The translations under genes and the position numbers were made by a program. The notes beneath the pieces were generated by a model. That model saw only the letters and a list, made by a program, of their open reading frames with translations, was not told the DNA's origin and searched no databases. Shown in pieces: positions 10,673 to 22,115 of a stretch of 64,000 bases of DNA (the first letter of the stretch is position 1; each line of letters opens with the position of its first letter). Source of the DNA: Daldinia sp. FL1419 (Eukaryota; Ascomycota; Sordariomycetes; Xylariales; Hypoxylaceae); the NCBI GenBank assembly GCA_025201765.1, contig MU623349.1, positions 248,001-312,000 of the forward strand, in the 5' to 3' direction.

Positions 10673-12486
10673 ATGCAAGCAACCATGCAACCAGATGCGG
10701 AATATGTCGACGTGCTCGTCGTTGGAGCGGGTCCTGTGGGCCTTCTCACGGCCTTTCAGCTCGCCAAGTTCGGCGGTGTCTCCGTCCGAATTGTCGAGAA
10801 GCATGTCAAGTCGGAGCAGGACAGGTACGGCCGTGCTATTACGCTCTTCCCCCGGACAACAGAGATGCTTGATCAGTTAGGCCTTGCCGATGAGATGTTG
10901 CAAAGCTGCTTTGCTTGTCGTGATACGGCAACCTTCAACGCCCAGGGTGATGAGATCAGCGGTCGTGGGTGGAGTTTTATGAAACACATGAGTGGTTCCG
11001 CCTTCAATTTCGCCCTTGTCCTGAGACAAAAGTACCAAGAGGAGATATTTCGAAACGCGCTGAAGCAGCACAACGTGCGCGTGGAAGCCCCGGTCGAGTT
11101 AACCACCGCTTCGGTCGATGACACTGTGCCCACTAAAGATTACAAGGTAACAGCGACGCTTCTTCATCAGGATACGGGGGCCTATGAAATCGTAAAATGC
11201 AAATACTTGATAGGCTGTGACGGAGGACGCTCATCTGTCCGACATATATTCGACATCCCCTTTAAGGGATCTAGCAGTGAGCTTACATGGGTGAGGATAG
11301 ACGGACAGGTTGACTCAAACTTACCCAATCCTCGTTCCTACTGCTCAATCGAGTCCCCAACACACGGGAACGTTCTCTGGGCTCCGCTGGACCACGGGGG
11401 GACGAGAATAGGCTACGCATTTACTGACGACCGGGCCGACGCATACCAAGAATTCGATGAGCGCGCTGCCGTCACGGAAGCGATCGCTGCAGTTCAACCA
11501 TTTAGTGTCGAATTTAAGAGTGTCGACTGGTGGACAATTTATACAGTGGCACAGCGCATAGCAGAATCCTTCTTCCTAAAAGGCTGCATCTTTCTCGCCG
11601 GGGACGCCGGTCACACCCACTCATCGGCCGCGGCACAGGGGCTGAACACTGGTATTCACGATGCTGTGAACCTCGCTTGGAAACTAAGCCTCGTCCTTCG
11701 CGAGTGCGCGCAAGAAGATATCCTGAAGACGTACCAAGGGGAGCGTTTAGTACATATATCAAAACTTATCGGATATGACAAAGATATCAGCGAGCTCATG
11801 TCAAATCGCCTTCCCGAAAAGTGGAAAGGCAGCCCAGATGCAGACGTGAACGTTATCCTAGACAAGCTCCTAGAGGAGGCTGCAACTTTCACCAGCGGAC
11901 TTGGCATCTCTTATGAGGTTCAAGACGGCAATCCCCTAAACGCGGTCGGTTCGTTTCACAGCCCGCATCCGCAAGTTGGGCCAGGAATGAGAGGCCCAGA
12001 TATTGAGCTTCTGCGTCCGGGAACTTATGATCCCGTGCGGTTGATTAGGATACTACCAAATATCGGGCAGTTCAATGTGTTAATCTTCACTAACAAGAAC
12101 CAGCCTCCTATTCCAAATAAAGTTTATAAGGATCTAACGGAGGCCCTGGCTAGAGAACGACCCATCCTTATGAGTGCGTGACTGAATGTATGGCTAAGTT
12201 ATAGAGCCTGGCTAACACATAAATAGGCCACATGACGTTTATAACGATCCTTCCCATGCCTATGCCTTCGCCATATGAATTCCTCGGGCATGAGCCAATC
12301 GGGCGCGTTTTTTTCGATAGGGAAGAAGGGACGGCCTACGGGAAGTACGGTATTTCACAAACGCAGGGTGCCATCGTAGTATTGAGGCCTGATGGCTGGA
12401 TTGGTACGATGATTAAGTTGGAGGAAATGGCTACTTGGGAGCTCGAGACTTATTTCGACAAGTTTCTCCGCTACCGTTCGCTTTGA
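10673..12486 (+). CDS. FAD-dependent aromatic monooxygenase, phenol 2-monooxygenase-like
   Basis: This is a flavoprotein hydroxylase of the PHBH/phenol-hydroxylase group, expected to use NAD(P)H and O2 on an aromatic or enolic substrate in the cytosol. Exons are 10673-12173 and 12227-12486 (586 aa); the 53-nt intron has a GTGCGT donor and a GCTAAC branch. Visible motifs are the FAD dinucleotide fold GAGPVG (residues 18-23), the DG motif CDGGRSS near 183 and the GD motif AGDAGHTHSSAAAQGLN near 308-325. A C-terminal thioredoxin-like region (about 420 onward, FNVLIFTNKN) is where phenol hydroxylases have one. The second exon finishes that region with GAIVVLRPDGWIG. The protein is somewhat shorter than the yeast phenol hydroxylase (about 660 aa). 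It lies at the left edge of the presumed cluster and is convergent with the MFS transporter gene. Membership in the alkylcitrate pathway is unproven; it could equally be an aromatic-degradation enzyme. Confidence 0.9.
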
Positions 12487-14477
12487 AGTCCAGGAATAGT
12501 GGATTGATTGTTGAGGATTTTGCTTTCGGTAATCCCCAACGGGCTACTAGTGCATGTATCTTTAGACATATTGACTGAGAGAGTAAGCTCACCTTTGGCA
12601 TCTACCTAGATAGGTACCTAGGTAGGTAGGGAAGGTAATGAATGATTTGATTACCCGAATTAAGTAAGTCATTAACTCTCGTGTGTACAATGGAGTCTCG
12701 GAGTTTCGAAACTTGATGTTGTATCAGAGTGCCAACATAGGCGAGAGGCTGGGGTAAAATAATAATAAATCATACGATATAACACAGTCATTAAGATTCA
12801 TAGGACCCAAATAGTTTAAGAAACTCTGAGCCATTTCAGTTCTCAATATACAAATATTATTTATGTCTACAGTTGTTTATGTCCTAACATATATACCAAG
12901 TGCCACGCATTATATAGAATGATATAAAGTGTTAAAACGATTTTGAAATTTATGCAGAAGTGTTTGTATTTGATATTGTAACATATTTACACTCGAAGGG
13001 ATGTCTACATGTTGCTCAAACTGACTAAGCGGATTCATGTTGACTAGAAGTCTAGTCAATAATAGAAGCTTAACGGCAATAGTAGGATGATGGAATGCAG
13101 CAGGTTGATATCTTATAAGTGACGGCTTCACAGCAGTCTTAGCCGCTGGACTTCTAAAACCAGGCTAGAAACTATAGAAATAGAGGGGAAGTCCTTCTTG
13201 TAAACAAATACGTCCGAACAGACCCCAAGGGGTTATCGTAGGACTGGCTACCGTTTTCCTTGACTGGACCGTAAACTGTCCAACAAACCTGCATAAGAGG
13301 TACACAGACCTGTCCGTTTAAGAAAAATATGGCCTGACTTAAGTCTGCCTACGAGTTCTTACATCTCACACAACTCCAACCTACTTGTCTGAGCTCGCTG
13401 AGAGAAGCGTGGCTCAGGTATTGGGCCGGGACAAAGTGAGGACTAGAAGACCCAGCTTTGGGGCTCTATGACCACGGAAGCTGCACAACGGTGTCTTTCT
13501 CCGAGATTTATACTGAAGAGACGAAGATAGAGTTATTATAAAACAGGCATAAACGTATACGGGCTGAGGCGTCGTTAAGAAAGGGCCGCGTGAAACAATC
13601 GCAAGAATGGAATCGAGAAGAGAGTTGTGTCCATGGAGATGCTTAAGCACCAAAGACTCAAAGGTAAGTATCAACAGCGGGTTGTTTAGGCAGTCTTCTT
13701 AATAGAACGGTCGAGAGCTTCTTATTCCTAAAGACCCCTGTCGTAGTTACGGACGGTTCTTAGATTCAGGTTAAAGCCCATCTCAGGGACAGTTTTAAAC
13801 TAAACACCACAGACCCCTGCTCCGACTAAGCTCACGATGCCGAGTGCCGAGCAACCCCCTTTGTCAACGCAACCAGGCCTTCTCAAGTGGACCACCACGT
13901 GGCTTGGGGAATCTTGTCCCCAGACAGCCACGTTTGCAGAAAACGCACACGCAACACACAAGCGTGAAGCTTATCACCCTGGAGCCCTGTATGTCGACGC
14001 AAAGCAACCTGCGTAGGCACTCTCGCCGAGAACTCCTAAATTAACGCATCGTGGAGATCCTCCGAGTCTGATGATAGGTTACCAGCTATAACCCCGGGCT
14101 AGCCCTTTACATAGTGAGGCATTCACGTTTTTACCATGTGCGTACGCATGTATTATATATACATAAGGTCTATGAAGCGGTCATGTATGGTTATGTTTAG
14201 ATCTGTATGCACTATGTAAGTACTATATTCATGTACGTAGGTAGGTATGTAAGAGACCCCTAACGAAGCAGCCTTGCCGCCAACAAATCAACCGTCGTTA
14301 CACAGCTACTTAAAAAAACCAAGGTGGCATGATAGTGGTACGATGGCGCAAAGGGATAAGGAGACAAAATACATAGTGGACTTATAACTCGATTGGTAAA
14401 TATCCTATGTCCCTATACACACCTAGGTAGTTCTCTATAACGATTCAGTTTATCCTAATAGCTATAACTATCCTATT
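12487..14477. other. Spacer between monooxygenase and MFS transporter
   Basis: This is 2.0 kb without a recognisable gene. It begins with TAGG/CCTA runs around 12600-12632, followed by an AT-richer part. A more GC-rich stretch at about 13130-14060 looks different from its surroundings, but I could not match it to a gene or to a repeat with clear ends. Confidence 0.45.
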
Positions 14478-16127
14478 TTATCTTGCATCTTCCCCTTCCT
14501 TTGCTCGTAACTCCCTTCGCCATCGCATCCCCCTTTTCGTGATCAGATACAGACAAGGCGACAACAACACATATAGTACCGCGATGATGGTGTAAGCCTT
14601 ACCAGGCCCTACGGCCCTAATAAGCGGGTCGATAGCTGCCGCCATGGCAGCACCCAAGAGGAACTTGATGATGTTATTCGCAGCACTCGCCGCGCCCGTT
14701 TTCCCCGGTCGGACGTCCGCGATGAGCGCGTTGAAGACGCTAGTGGCACTGACGAGCCCGAGCCCGAGTAGGAACACCAGCACGCATACGACAGCGACCG
14801 AGACTTGGTTCTCCAGGGCCCATCCCCACGCTGTGATAACGACCATACTTAGGATGAGTGGTGGAATGGCGACTTCGATCCGTGCCTGTTCGATAGGGAA
14901 GTCCAATAGATCTATCTGACGCGACAGATCTACTTCTACCCCGAGCTTTCGTGCGTGTCGCCGGTAATTCCAGTTCATACCCTTGCCGACCAATGCGACG
15001 GAAAAGATAGATCCAACGGCCATGGGTAAGTAGATTAGACCGACTTTGAAGCCGTCGAAGCCGTATATCTCCGAAAATAGGGTCGGCACAGCAGTCGCCA
15101 CAGCGTAGACTCCTGCAAACACGAGGCCACCGTATAGGAAGAGCAGACTGAGCTCCTTTTCGCAGAGAAGAATAAGAGATGTTAGAAACTTGGACCAGGC
15201 AAAACCGGCTTTGGGAGGGGGTTCAGTTGTCTCGGCAGGGGCTGTAGTGCTGCTTTCGGCATCGGAAGCGTCCTTTTTTCGCTGGCGGTTCCGAATAAGT
15301 TGCAGCACCGTCTGATTCCGCTTCCGCGGCAGGATAGAGCCGTCGCCTACGACCTTGCGGCATGTCTCAGGGAAAAGAAAGACGAGGATTAGGAGGTTGA
15401 TCCCGGCGCATCCAGCCAGGAACCAAAAGATGGTCCGCCACCCTAGATACTCTGCGATTGCACCACCGATGACAGGCCCCAGACTCGGTCCCAGCGTGAC
15501 TGGCATAGCAATAAAAGCCGTGTACTGCCCACGCTCTGCGCTAGTCGCAATATCTGCTACGACGCCCTGACATAAGGCCTGCGTAGCAGATATCGTAGCG
15601 GATTGGAAGCAGCGCAGGCCTAGCAGGCTTCCGTAACTATCTGATTTAGCAAGGCCTACATTGGTGATGATGTAGAGCACAAAACACGCCAGGTACGCCG
15701 GTCTGCGGCCCGAAGTATCGGCAAATCCGCCGATGAAGATGGGCGTGACGCCTTGCAGAATCATGTAGCTGGTGACGGTAAGATTGATTCGCGTGATCGA
15801 GACGTGCAAGTCCTCAGCCGCGATATTAAGCGCAGGCAGATAGATCTGTGCCGTCCAAGAGGCAAACAGGGCGCTGAAGGCGGCGCTCAGAACGATTAAT
15901 CGCTTCTGCCACGGCTTGTAGACGGTAAACCGAGGTGGAGTCCCCTCGGCCGGTGATGCGTCCGACGACTCCTTGGTTCTAGCATCGGCGTCGGTGACTG
16001 TGATGATAGTGTCGCCGCTGATCTCGCTGGGCCTCTTAGAGTCTTCCGGTAAGTCAAGAGGCGCCGCCGCCACCGCCACCGGAACATCTTTCTCGACAAC
16101 CACTGTTGTTTCCCGCTTCTCTTCCAT
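14478..16127 (-). CDS. MFS multidrug/metabolite exporter, DHA1 (H+ antiporter) type
   Basis: A single-exon gene, 549 aa. It encodes a plasma-membrane-type major facilitator related to the fungal drug:H+ antiporter 1 family (Qdr/Aqr/Dtr-like), expected to export small organic molecules or acids. A long hydrophilic N-terminal tail (about 85 residues, Asp/Glu/Pro-rich) precedes the first helix (LIVLSAAFSALFASWTAQIY). The loop 2-3 motif A is FADTSGRRPAY. The motif LGPSLGPVIGGAIAEYLGW corresponds to the antiporter motif C of helix 5. A charged central loop (about 255-310, RKRNQTVLQLIRNRQRKK then a Ser/Thr/Pro linker) separates two six-helix halves. The ATG at 16127 is the first in frame. Sitting next to biosynthetic genes, it may export the cluster product, but that is inference from location. 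Confidence 0.9.
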   Translation of the reverse strand: MEEKRETTVVVEKDVPVAVAAAPLDLPEDSKRPSEISGDTIITVTDADARTKESSDASPAEGTPPRFTVYKPWQKRLIVLSAAFSALFASWTAQIYLPALNIAAEDLHVSITRINLTVTSYMILQGVTPIFIGGFADTSGRRPAYLACFVLYIITNVGLAKSDSYGSLLGLRCFQSATISATQALCQGVVADIATSAERGQYTAFIAMPVTLGPSLGPVIGGAIAEYLGWRTIFWFLAGCAGINLLILVFLFPETCRKVVGDGSILPRKRNQTVLQLIRNRQRKKDASDAESSTTAPAETTEPPPKAGFAWSKFLTSLILLCEKELSLLFLYGGLVFAGVYAVATAVPTLFSEIYGFDGFKVGLIYLPMAVGSIFSVALVGKGMNWNYRRHARKLGVEVDLSRQIDLLDFPIEQARIEVAIPPLILSMVVITAWGWALENQVSVAVVCVLVFLLGLGLVSATSVFNALIADVRPGKTGAASAANNIIKFLLGAAMAAAIDPLIRAVGPGKAYTIIAVLYVLLSPCLYLITKRGMRWRRELRAKEGEDAR

Positions 16128-17052
16128 GATTGGTTATTCTCCCGTGTATGGATGTCCGTCCGGGAACCCACGTGAAAGTCACGTCGGAAATTGCACAACG
16201 GAAATTACACAGCGGATAAAGCTGGAGAGGGCTCGTCTGCAGAACGCAGCCAAAGGCGTTCCAGGACGTTGTTTAACATCTTTAAGAGTATAGATCACTC
16301 TTCCAGTATGTAACGTCATGCCGTGGAATAGCGATATTAGCTAGTATAGGCGAACGACGGTGCTCGGTAATTTCTCGTAGAGCCTTAGCCTTTCGCCCCA
16401 AGGGCTCCCTGTCGGCCCTTCAGTCGGCTCGACAGTAAAGCCTAGATTGTGGCTCAAGTGGAGGGTTTTTCGCCTGCTCGTCTCGCCTTTACAAGTCTTG
16501 GCGCCTCTTATGAACCTTGAAGGGCCTGAGGACTAACAGCTCATAGTTCCACGGCCAGAACATATGCTGACGAGAATAGGCTCGTCTAGGCCCTAGCTCC
16601 CGCCCAGTGGCAGGGATATAAGGTGCCAACCAGGCACAGCAATGGTCTCGTCAGCGGGAGATTCGGGATCTTTGCAGTGTGGTAGCGATCCTGGATTCGA
16701 GAGGCATGTCGACCCACCAGCTCTAGGTACGTGTCATTTTACAAATACGTACCAGCCAGTCCAGCCCTACATATTCTCTCCATACGTACATGGCCCGCTG
16801 ACCTTATCTCTATGCCGTTGCTACCTATAGCATTTTTCTTATAAGCACCCGAGGATCTCTTTACACAACATCGCCCCAAGCTCATCCTATGCTGTGCTCT
16901 ACTACTGAGGGGTTTTGCTCTTGCTTGCGAACACCGAGGCGGTCATCCCAAGCTCTAGCTCGGTGCCGATCGCGCTCTTTCACCCTGGTATATATCGTAG
17001 GGTGGCGTAACTTGGCAGCTTCTGACTGAGCATGTAAGTAATCCTCGAGCAA

Positions 17053-17086
<34 letters not shown>

Positions 17087-18879
17087 TCGGAAGGAAGGTA
17101 GGATTCGATTCTGGAAGGCCCCGACATCTGAGACGTAACCGAGATATGATGAGAGCATTACACTCCAGAACGAGAATGGAATTCAGATCGCGAGCGACCG
17201 AGACCGTGGGTAGCGGAGCCTTGGATTGAAGGAATACGGGAATGGGGGACAATGGGGAACTAGGACTGGAAGAGGAAAATAGGGTAGGGTATGTACAATT
17301 TGGGACAAGAGTCAGAAGAGCTGCAGAAAAGATTATGCACAGATGTGTCTAGGTTAGTCAGATTGCCAACCTGGGCCGAGTGTCTGTTGCGCTGGGCGCT
17401 CATATCTGGTAGTCGTTGGGTTGGGGCGCGTGTGTACATAGTAGGAATATGCGCCTCTTGTCAGGTATGCATGTATATGGGTATATACCTACCTACCTAT
17501 GTATTGTACCATACGACAACACCATACAGCATACAGCACAACGTGTATAATTTCGGCCGGGACCAACGGCGCCGGGCAATACCACGTTGATTCAAGGTTG
17601 ATTATATCGAATCGGAATCTCGCCCGCACTGCGGATCTATCCTAGTATATCCTATGTAGTAACTAACCCAGTGTATATAGTCCAAAGGATCTAATCCAGT
17701 TAGGGAACCACTTTGGGGAACGGGCTGCGAGCTGCGAGCTGCGAGCTACTTGATAGTCGCACGCCCCGGGATTATAAACCTGTAAAATGCTACCCTAAAC
17801 ACGGACCAAAATAAAACAGGGCACACCTAGGTGTGGAGGAGTACCGGGGTTGAAAGGGAGGGAAACGATAAAACCCCTAAAAAGCGACCATAAACGTAAC
17901 TGTCACGACATTACTCCGGCTGAACGGGACAATGTCACATTCATACCGATCCTGCAATCCCGCAACTGCGTTACGATAAGGGTATAAATCAGGATAAATA
18001 AACGACCGTTGCATCGGCAATAACTCGCTTCCAATGACAGCCTACGCCGTAGACTACCGATGCCCTTTGGTTGGGCGCCCTGTGAGACCTTGGCCTCGCC
18101 CCTGGAGCTTCGAATACGTACCTCTCAATACTGTGTAAAGTCTTTGTATCGTTCGAACCAATCTTTTGGGCTCGTCGGGTCTGTGCTAGACCCGCGCACT
18201 AATCGAGGCCCACGCGGCGAAGCGAGGAGCTGATGAACTGCTCGGGTCTGCGCATGGGCGGATGCTGGTCTGGCAAGCCCGGATCATCGGATCAGGGCTT
18301 CAAGGAGAACGGGAATGTGGGGAGGAGGTGGAAGATGGGATTTTTGCCATCGGGTCTGTCATGATCAGCGCAGCCTCGCGCCGATCTCACAGTGTTCAGC
18401 TTGGAAATCTTGCTTGTCGCGTCTAGGGTATCTAGGTCATATTATGTACATATGTGCCTATCTAGGGGTAAAGCCTAATTGAGATGATGGCATTTACCAA
18501 TTGCCTATATGATCCGATCTTCGATATCTAAATAGATAGATATATAGGTAGGTAGATAGGTAGATAGGTAGATGTCCCTATTTACAGTTGGAAAAGCAAG
18601 GCGTTGGAAACGGTTCGTACAAAAGCCTCAACGTTTAATGCACGTATTAAGAACCTTGGGCATAATTGTCTAACTACCTAGGTAGGTATCTACAGTATAA
18701 CAACGTTGATTGCAGATCAGAGAACCCAGTATTATTACTATTCAGTTTACTATGTCGGAGCTTTTTGCTTTTCGAGTTATGCACTATAAACATCAACCGC
18801 CTTGTGCCGACTAAGAGCGCCTCACGATGAAATTTATGTACACGAATTTTTTCTTCTTTTCCTCGGTGCCGTCTATCCG
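16128..18879. other. Long spacer between MFS and citrate synthase-like genes
   Basis: This is 2.75 kb with no convincing gene. It contains a (CA)15 microsatellite, a short triplicated heptamer around 17726-17748 (GAGCTGC units) and TAGATAGG-type runs near 18525-18575. Short open frames here show no family similarity that I recognise. Confidence 0.5.
17054..17083. repeat. (CA)15 microsatellite
   Basis: An uninterrupted CA dinucleotide run of 30 nt lies in the spacer upstream of the MFS gene. It has no evident function and would be a length-variable marker. Confidence 0.95.
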
Positions 18880-20576
18880 TTAGTTTGCCAACGGTGCTAC
18901 ATATTTCTGCTGTGGCCGCCACAACTTCACCGGCTGTGCTGCACGACCGGTCAGTAAGAAAACGTTTGAATCTTGCGGGGTGCGTCCCGGCAGCGTGGGG
19001 GGTCTTCGACTTACTCAGGCTTTCGCGCCAGTGAGCCAGCGCGCCGGGTGTCCTCGAGAGGATGGTGATAGCGATGATCATGTCCGTGTCAAACCCCCTA
19101 ACCAGGTAGGTAGCATGAGTTAGCAACGGAATAATACACTAGATTGTACATACATATATTAGGTAGATGGGTAGAAGGAAAGAAGGTGGTGACTATGATG
19201 GAAGACAAGACCCGGTTGTTGCACGCCGAGACATGTCATGCTACGGTAGAGTTGCACTTACATGGCAGTGTAGAGGAAGCAACCCATCAGATCGGCATTT
19301 GCTTTGAGACCCCTCTCGGTAAAGTAGGCGTCTTGGTTGGCGTATTTGTCGATAGCCATGGCGACGCGCAGGAGGGGGTTAGCATTAACGGCATCACGGT
19401 GATCCTCTAGGAGCTCCTCGATAAGCGCCACGCGGGGGTCCCGCGTCTTGTACACGCGGTGCCCGTAGCCGAACAGCCGGCCGCCCTTGGCCTTGATGCG
19501 CTCGATGAATGGTGGAACGCGTTCCGGCGTGCCGATCTGCCTGAAGGCTTCGTACGCCAGGTCGATGGCGCCGCCGTGTAACGGGCCGTACCCGCAAATG
19601 ATGCCGGCCGTGACGGCCGATACCGGGTCTGTGAGCGTGGAGCCGGCGTGTAGCACGGCAGCGGTCGAGTTGGTCATCTCGTGATCCGCGTACAAGATCC
19701 ACAGTTTGGCAAGACACTTCTCCACCTGGGGATCTGTGATACCCATCATAAGGAGCAAGTTTCCGAGCAACGACCGGTTCGGCTCGGGCGCGTTCCATTG
19801 CTTCTCGTTCTTGTGGCAGTAGATAAGCGAAATTGTGGCTGCAAGGTACGCAATCGTTCGTGCGAGTGCTTCGTCCGCTACGTCGAGGTGCCCATGAAAC
19901 ATGGCGCTTTGCTGGTGACGCGTCTTGCAGATAACGCTGTCATTTGCTGCAAAAGCGCTCATTCCAGCGATGATCATGGGAAACGTCTCCGCGTCGCGGC
20001 TGGTAGTTGGAGTGAGAGTTAGTGATTTTATGCTATGCTACGTTTCTTATCCTGCCAGTTAAAAGGAAAAAAGGGGGGGGGTGGGCAACCATACGGGAAC
20101 GATGAGATAACATCTTTGACACTCTGAGGTGGATCCATGGCGTTGCTCATAGCTTCTCGGACACGATCTTTTTGCTGTTGGGTAGGAATGCTGCCCCAAA
20201 TTATGAGATGCATGATATCCTCATAAACATATTCGTGGAATAAGCTCTCAATGGGAAAATCCCGATATCGAATAGTACCACGTACGCCATCGCTGTTTAT
20301 GAAAACTGTAAGTAAATGGGAAAAAACATCAAGTAATAATTATTGCACGATTAGAGAGACGCACATATGGGTGATGCTTGATTCCATACAGGCTGTATGT
20401 TGAAAACCATTGTCGATAATGTGTAGGGGGCGAGCCTTTAGAGAGGTGGCTAAATCTTCTTTACTATCAGGAGCACCAATTTGGCCAATGTCTGCAGCGC
20501 GAATATGATCTCCTTGTATAGGAATTGTATAAGTCTTTCCCGTGCGGGAGTCTGTGACTTGTAGGTGTTGCTCCAT
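18880..20576 (-). CDS. Citrate synthase-family enzyme, probable alkylcitrate synthase of the cluster
   Basis: This is a citrate/2-methylcitrate synthase fold enzyme expected to condense an acyl-CoA with an oxoacid such as oxaloacetate. Five exons: 20365-20576, 20095-20292, 19262-19999, 19015-19097 and 18880-18938; 429 aa, all GT-AG with matching phases. Residues typical of the family are seen: SITHIDGVRGTIRYRDFPIE, active-site His in GPLHGGAIDLAYEA and in GYGHRVYKTRDPR, and the Asp region KANADLMGCFLYTAMGF. The C-terminal LWRPQQKYVAP appears only after removing the last intron. No mitochondrial presequence and no peroxisomal SKL-type end are visible, unlike primary-metabolism enzymes. It is divergent from the CmcJ-like oxygenase across a 517-bp shared promoter. 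Given FAS genes 8 kb away, an alkylcitrate synthase is the best interpretation, but the chain length used cannot be read from sequence. Confidence 0.88.
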
Positions 20577-21093
20577 TGCTCTCGCGGCTTTCAGTTTGAT
20601 GTGTTGGATGAGTCGGGATGAAGCGAGAGGGTAAGAATGAGAGTAAGAGTGAATATTTCGAACATACGACAGAACTTAAGAGTAAAAGTCATTCGAAATG
20701 ATTATTTCGCAAACTATTTGAGATAATGAATTTTCTATCCAGTTTGCCTCCTTTCTTGTGGCTAAAATGCGTGCTCAACGTTTCTCAAGACTAGACTTTG
20801 GGGATCCCTGAATCCCGCAATCCGTCAATCCCATGTTCCCCTTAAATCCCCAGATCCTGAAATCCACGAATCCTGATACTCACCGTCGGTGGTATGATAT
20901 TCGTGCCGCAAAACTTATGTGATACTGCTTTTTGGGTATTCTAGATGTTTAGATAGGAGCTTCGGAATAACTATATAATTCATTCTAGCTCTGATCTTGC
21001 TGTTGACTCTAATTCCTTAGCATCACGTTCGTTCTCAATCTCATCTTTGCCCTTCAAGTCCTCTTGCTCTAGACTTCTCCCTCATACTTCAAA
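20577..21093. promoter_or_regulatory. Bidirectional promoter of citrate synthase-like and CmcJ-like genes
   Basis: This 517-bp region separates the two divergent start codons. Between 20811 and 20873 there are six AATCC pentamers (20811, 20819, 20827, 20845, 20861, 20869) plus two GATCC variants. A similar GGATT cluster occurs in the FAS alpha/beta promoter. The density is far above what is expected by chance for a pentamer, which suggests a shared regulator site, possibly for the C2H2 protein at 25.8-26.6 kb. Confidence 0.6.
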
Positions 21094-22115
21094 ATGGCTG
21101 CTGCTGCTGTTGCATCTACCACCACTGGCCTTATGGGCATGTGGAACGGTACTAAAGATGGCAAGCAAGAAGGATACATCGACTGGGCCAGCGGCTCGAC
21201 CAATGTGCACGATCCTCTAGAGGTCAAGATCGAGGTTGAGGACATCCGAACACTCAACCCTCAGCCAAACTACGAGAACAACGGATACGGGATTGTCAAG
21301 CACAAGTCGTCCTTGACACCCGAGCAATTTTTGGCTGGAAACGACCCCGAAGGTATGTCTTTACTTACAAGATTATTTGGATCGTATTGTTAACGAAATC
21401 TTACTTCCTTAGGCAAGAAGTACATCGAAGATGTCTACTTCAAGGAGGTCGCGGAACTAGTCAAGCAGATCACCGGCTCCGACATTGTGGTCCCTTACGT
21501 GTTCCGCATCCGCCAGAACAGCATGAAACCCGGCGAGTTCGCTGCCAACAAGCTTTCGCACGCCGCTCTTCCCGTCGCACACGTCGACCGAGATGCAGTG
21601 ACAGGAGAGGACGGCGTACGAGAGATTCTTGGCGATCAAGCAGAGGAATTGATCAAGCAAGGCAAGCGATATGCCCAAGTTAACGTCTGGCGCACAATCG
21701 ACCAGCCCATCCAGAAGTGGCCTCTCTGCTTCATCAACCACAGTGGCGTTAACGGCTGGAGCTACGACACGCATCTAGCGCGCGTATATCCCACCAACGA
21801 CCCCAGGATAGCCATCCGCGGCGAGAAGAAGCACGACAGCGTCGTAAAATACGACCCAGGGTACGTACAAATAATCTCCTTTTTTTACCGTCTGGAACTT
21901 GCATGTGGCGAAAACGGGGCTAAAACGTCAAATCGAACAGTTACAAGTACCACTACGTAAGCAAGCTCGACCTGGATGAGGCTCTCGTCTTCTCCTCGTT
22001 CGACTCGGACGTGACCAAGGTCACCCCGCACGGCGCCTTCTGGGACGATGCTAGCCCGGCGGATGCGCCGACGCGCCGATCCATCGAGGTTCGCTGCTGG
22101 GTGTTTTTCGACTAA
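21094..22115 (+). CDS. CmcJ/AsaB-like non-heme oxygenase (putative hydroxylase/desaturase)
   Basis: This belongs to the family that includes CmcJ-type and AsaB/NvfI-like fungal oxygenases, often labelled GA4 desaturase-like; many are Fe(II)/2-oxoglutarate enzymes tailoring secondary metabolites. Exons are 21094-21352, 21413-21860 and 21941-22115, giving 293 aa; introns are 60 and 80 nt. Family blocks in order: FRIRQNSM near residue 135, NVWRTIDQP near 190-200, LARVYPTND, KYDPGYKYHYVSKLDLDEALVFSSFDSD and the C-terminal TPHGAFWDDASPADAPTRRS followed by IEVRCWVFFD. The His in PHGAF and the Arg in RRSIEVR are the conserved elements I would expect near the active site. It shares its promoter with the citrate synthase-like gene, so a tailoring step on the alkylcitrate product is likely. 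The exact reaction is unknown. Confidence 0.88.

Noticed and set aside
13130..14060. GC-richer block in the spacer after the monooxygenase, suspected transposon remnant
   Set aside because: No terminal repeats, target duplication or protein domain could be identified; left as unexplained spacer.
17054..17083. (CA)15 tract as a possible Z-DNA or regulatory element of the MFS gene
   Set aside because: Nothing beyond a plain microsatellite supports a function.
18140..18180. GTTCGAACC sequence resembling a tRNA B-box
   Set aside because: The flanking bases do not form a T-arm and no A-box or acceptor stem lies at the right distance.
20293..20305. Alternative acceptor for citrate synthase intron 1 (TTACAG ending at 20306)
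   Set aside because: It breaks the frame; the acceptor at 20293 restores the conserved ITHIDG block.
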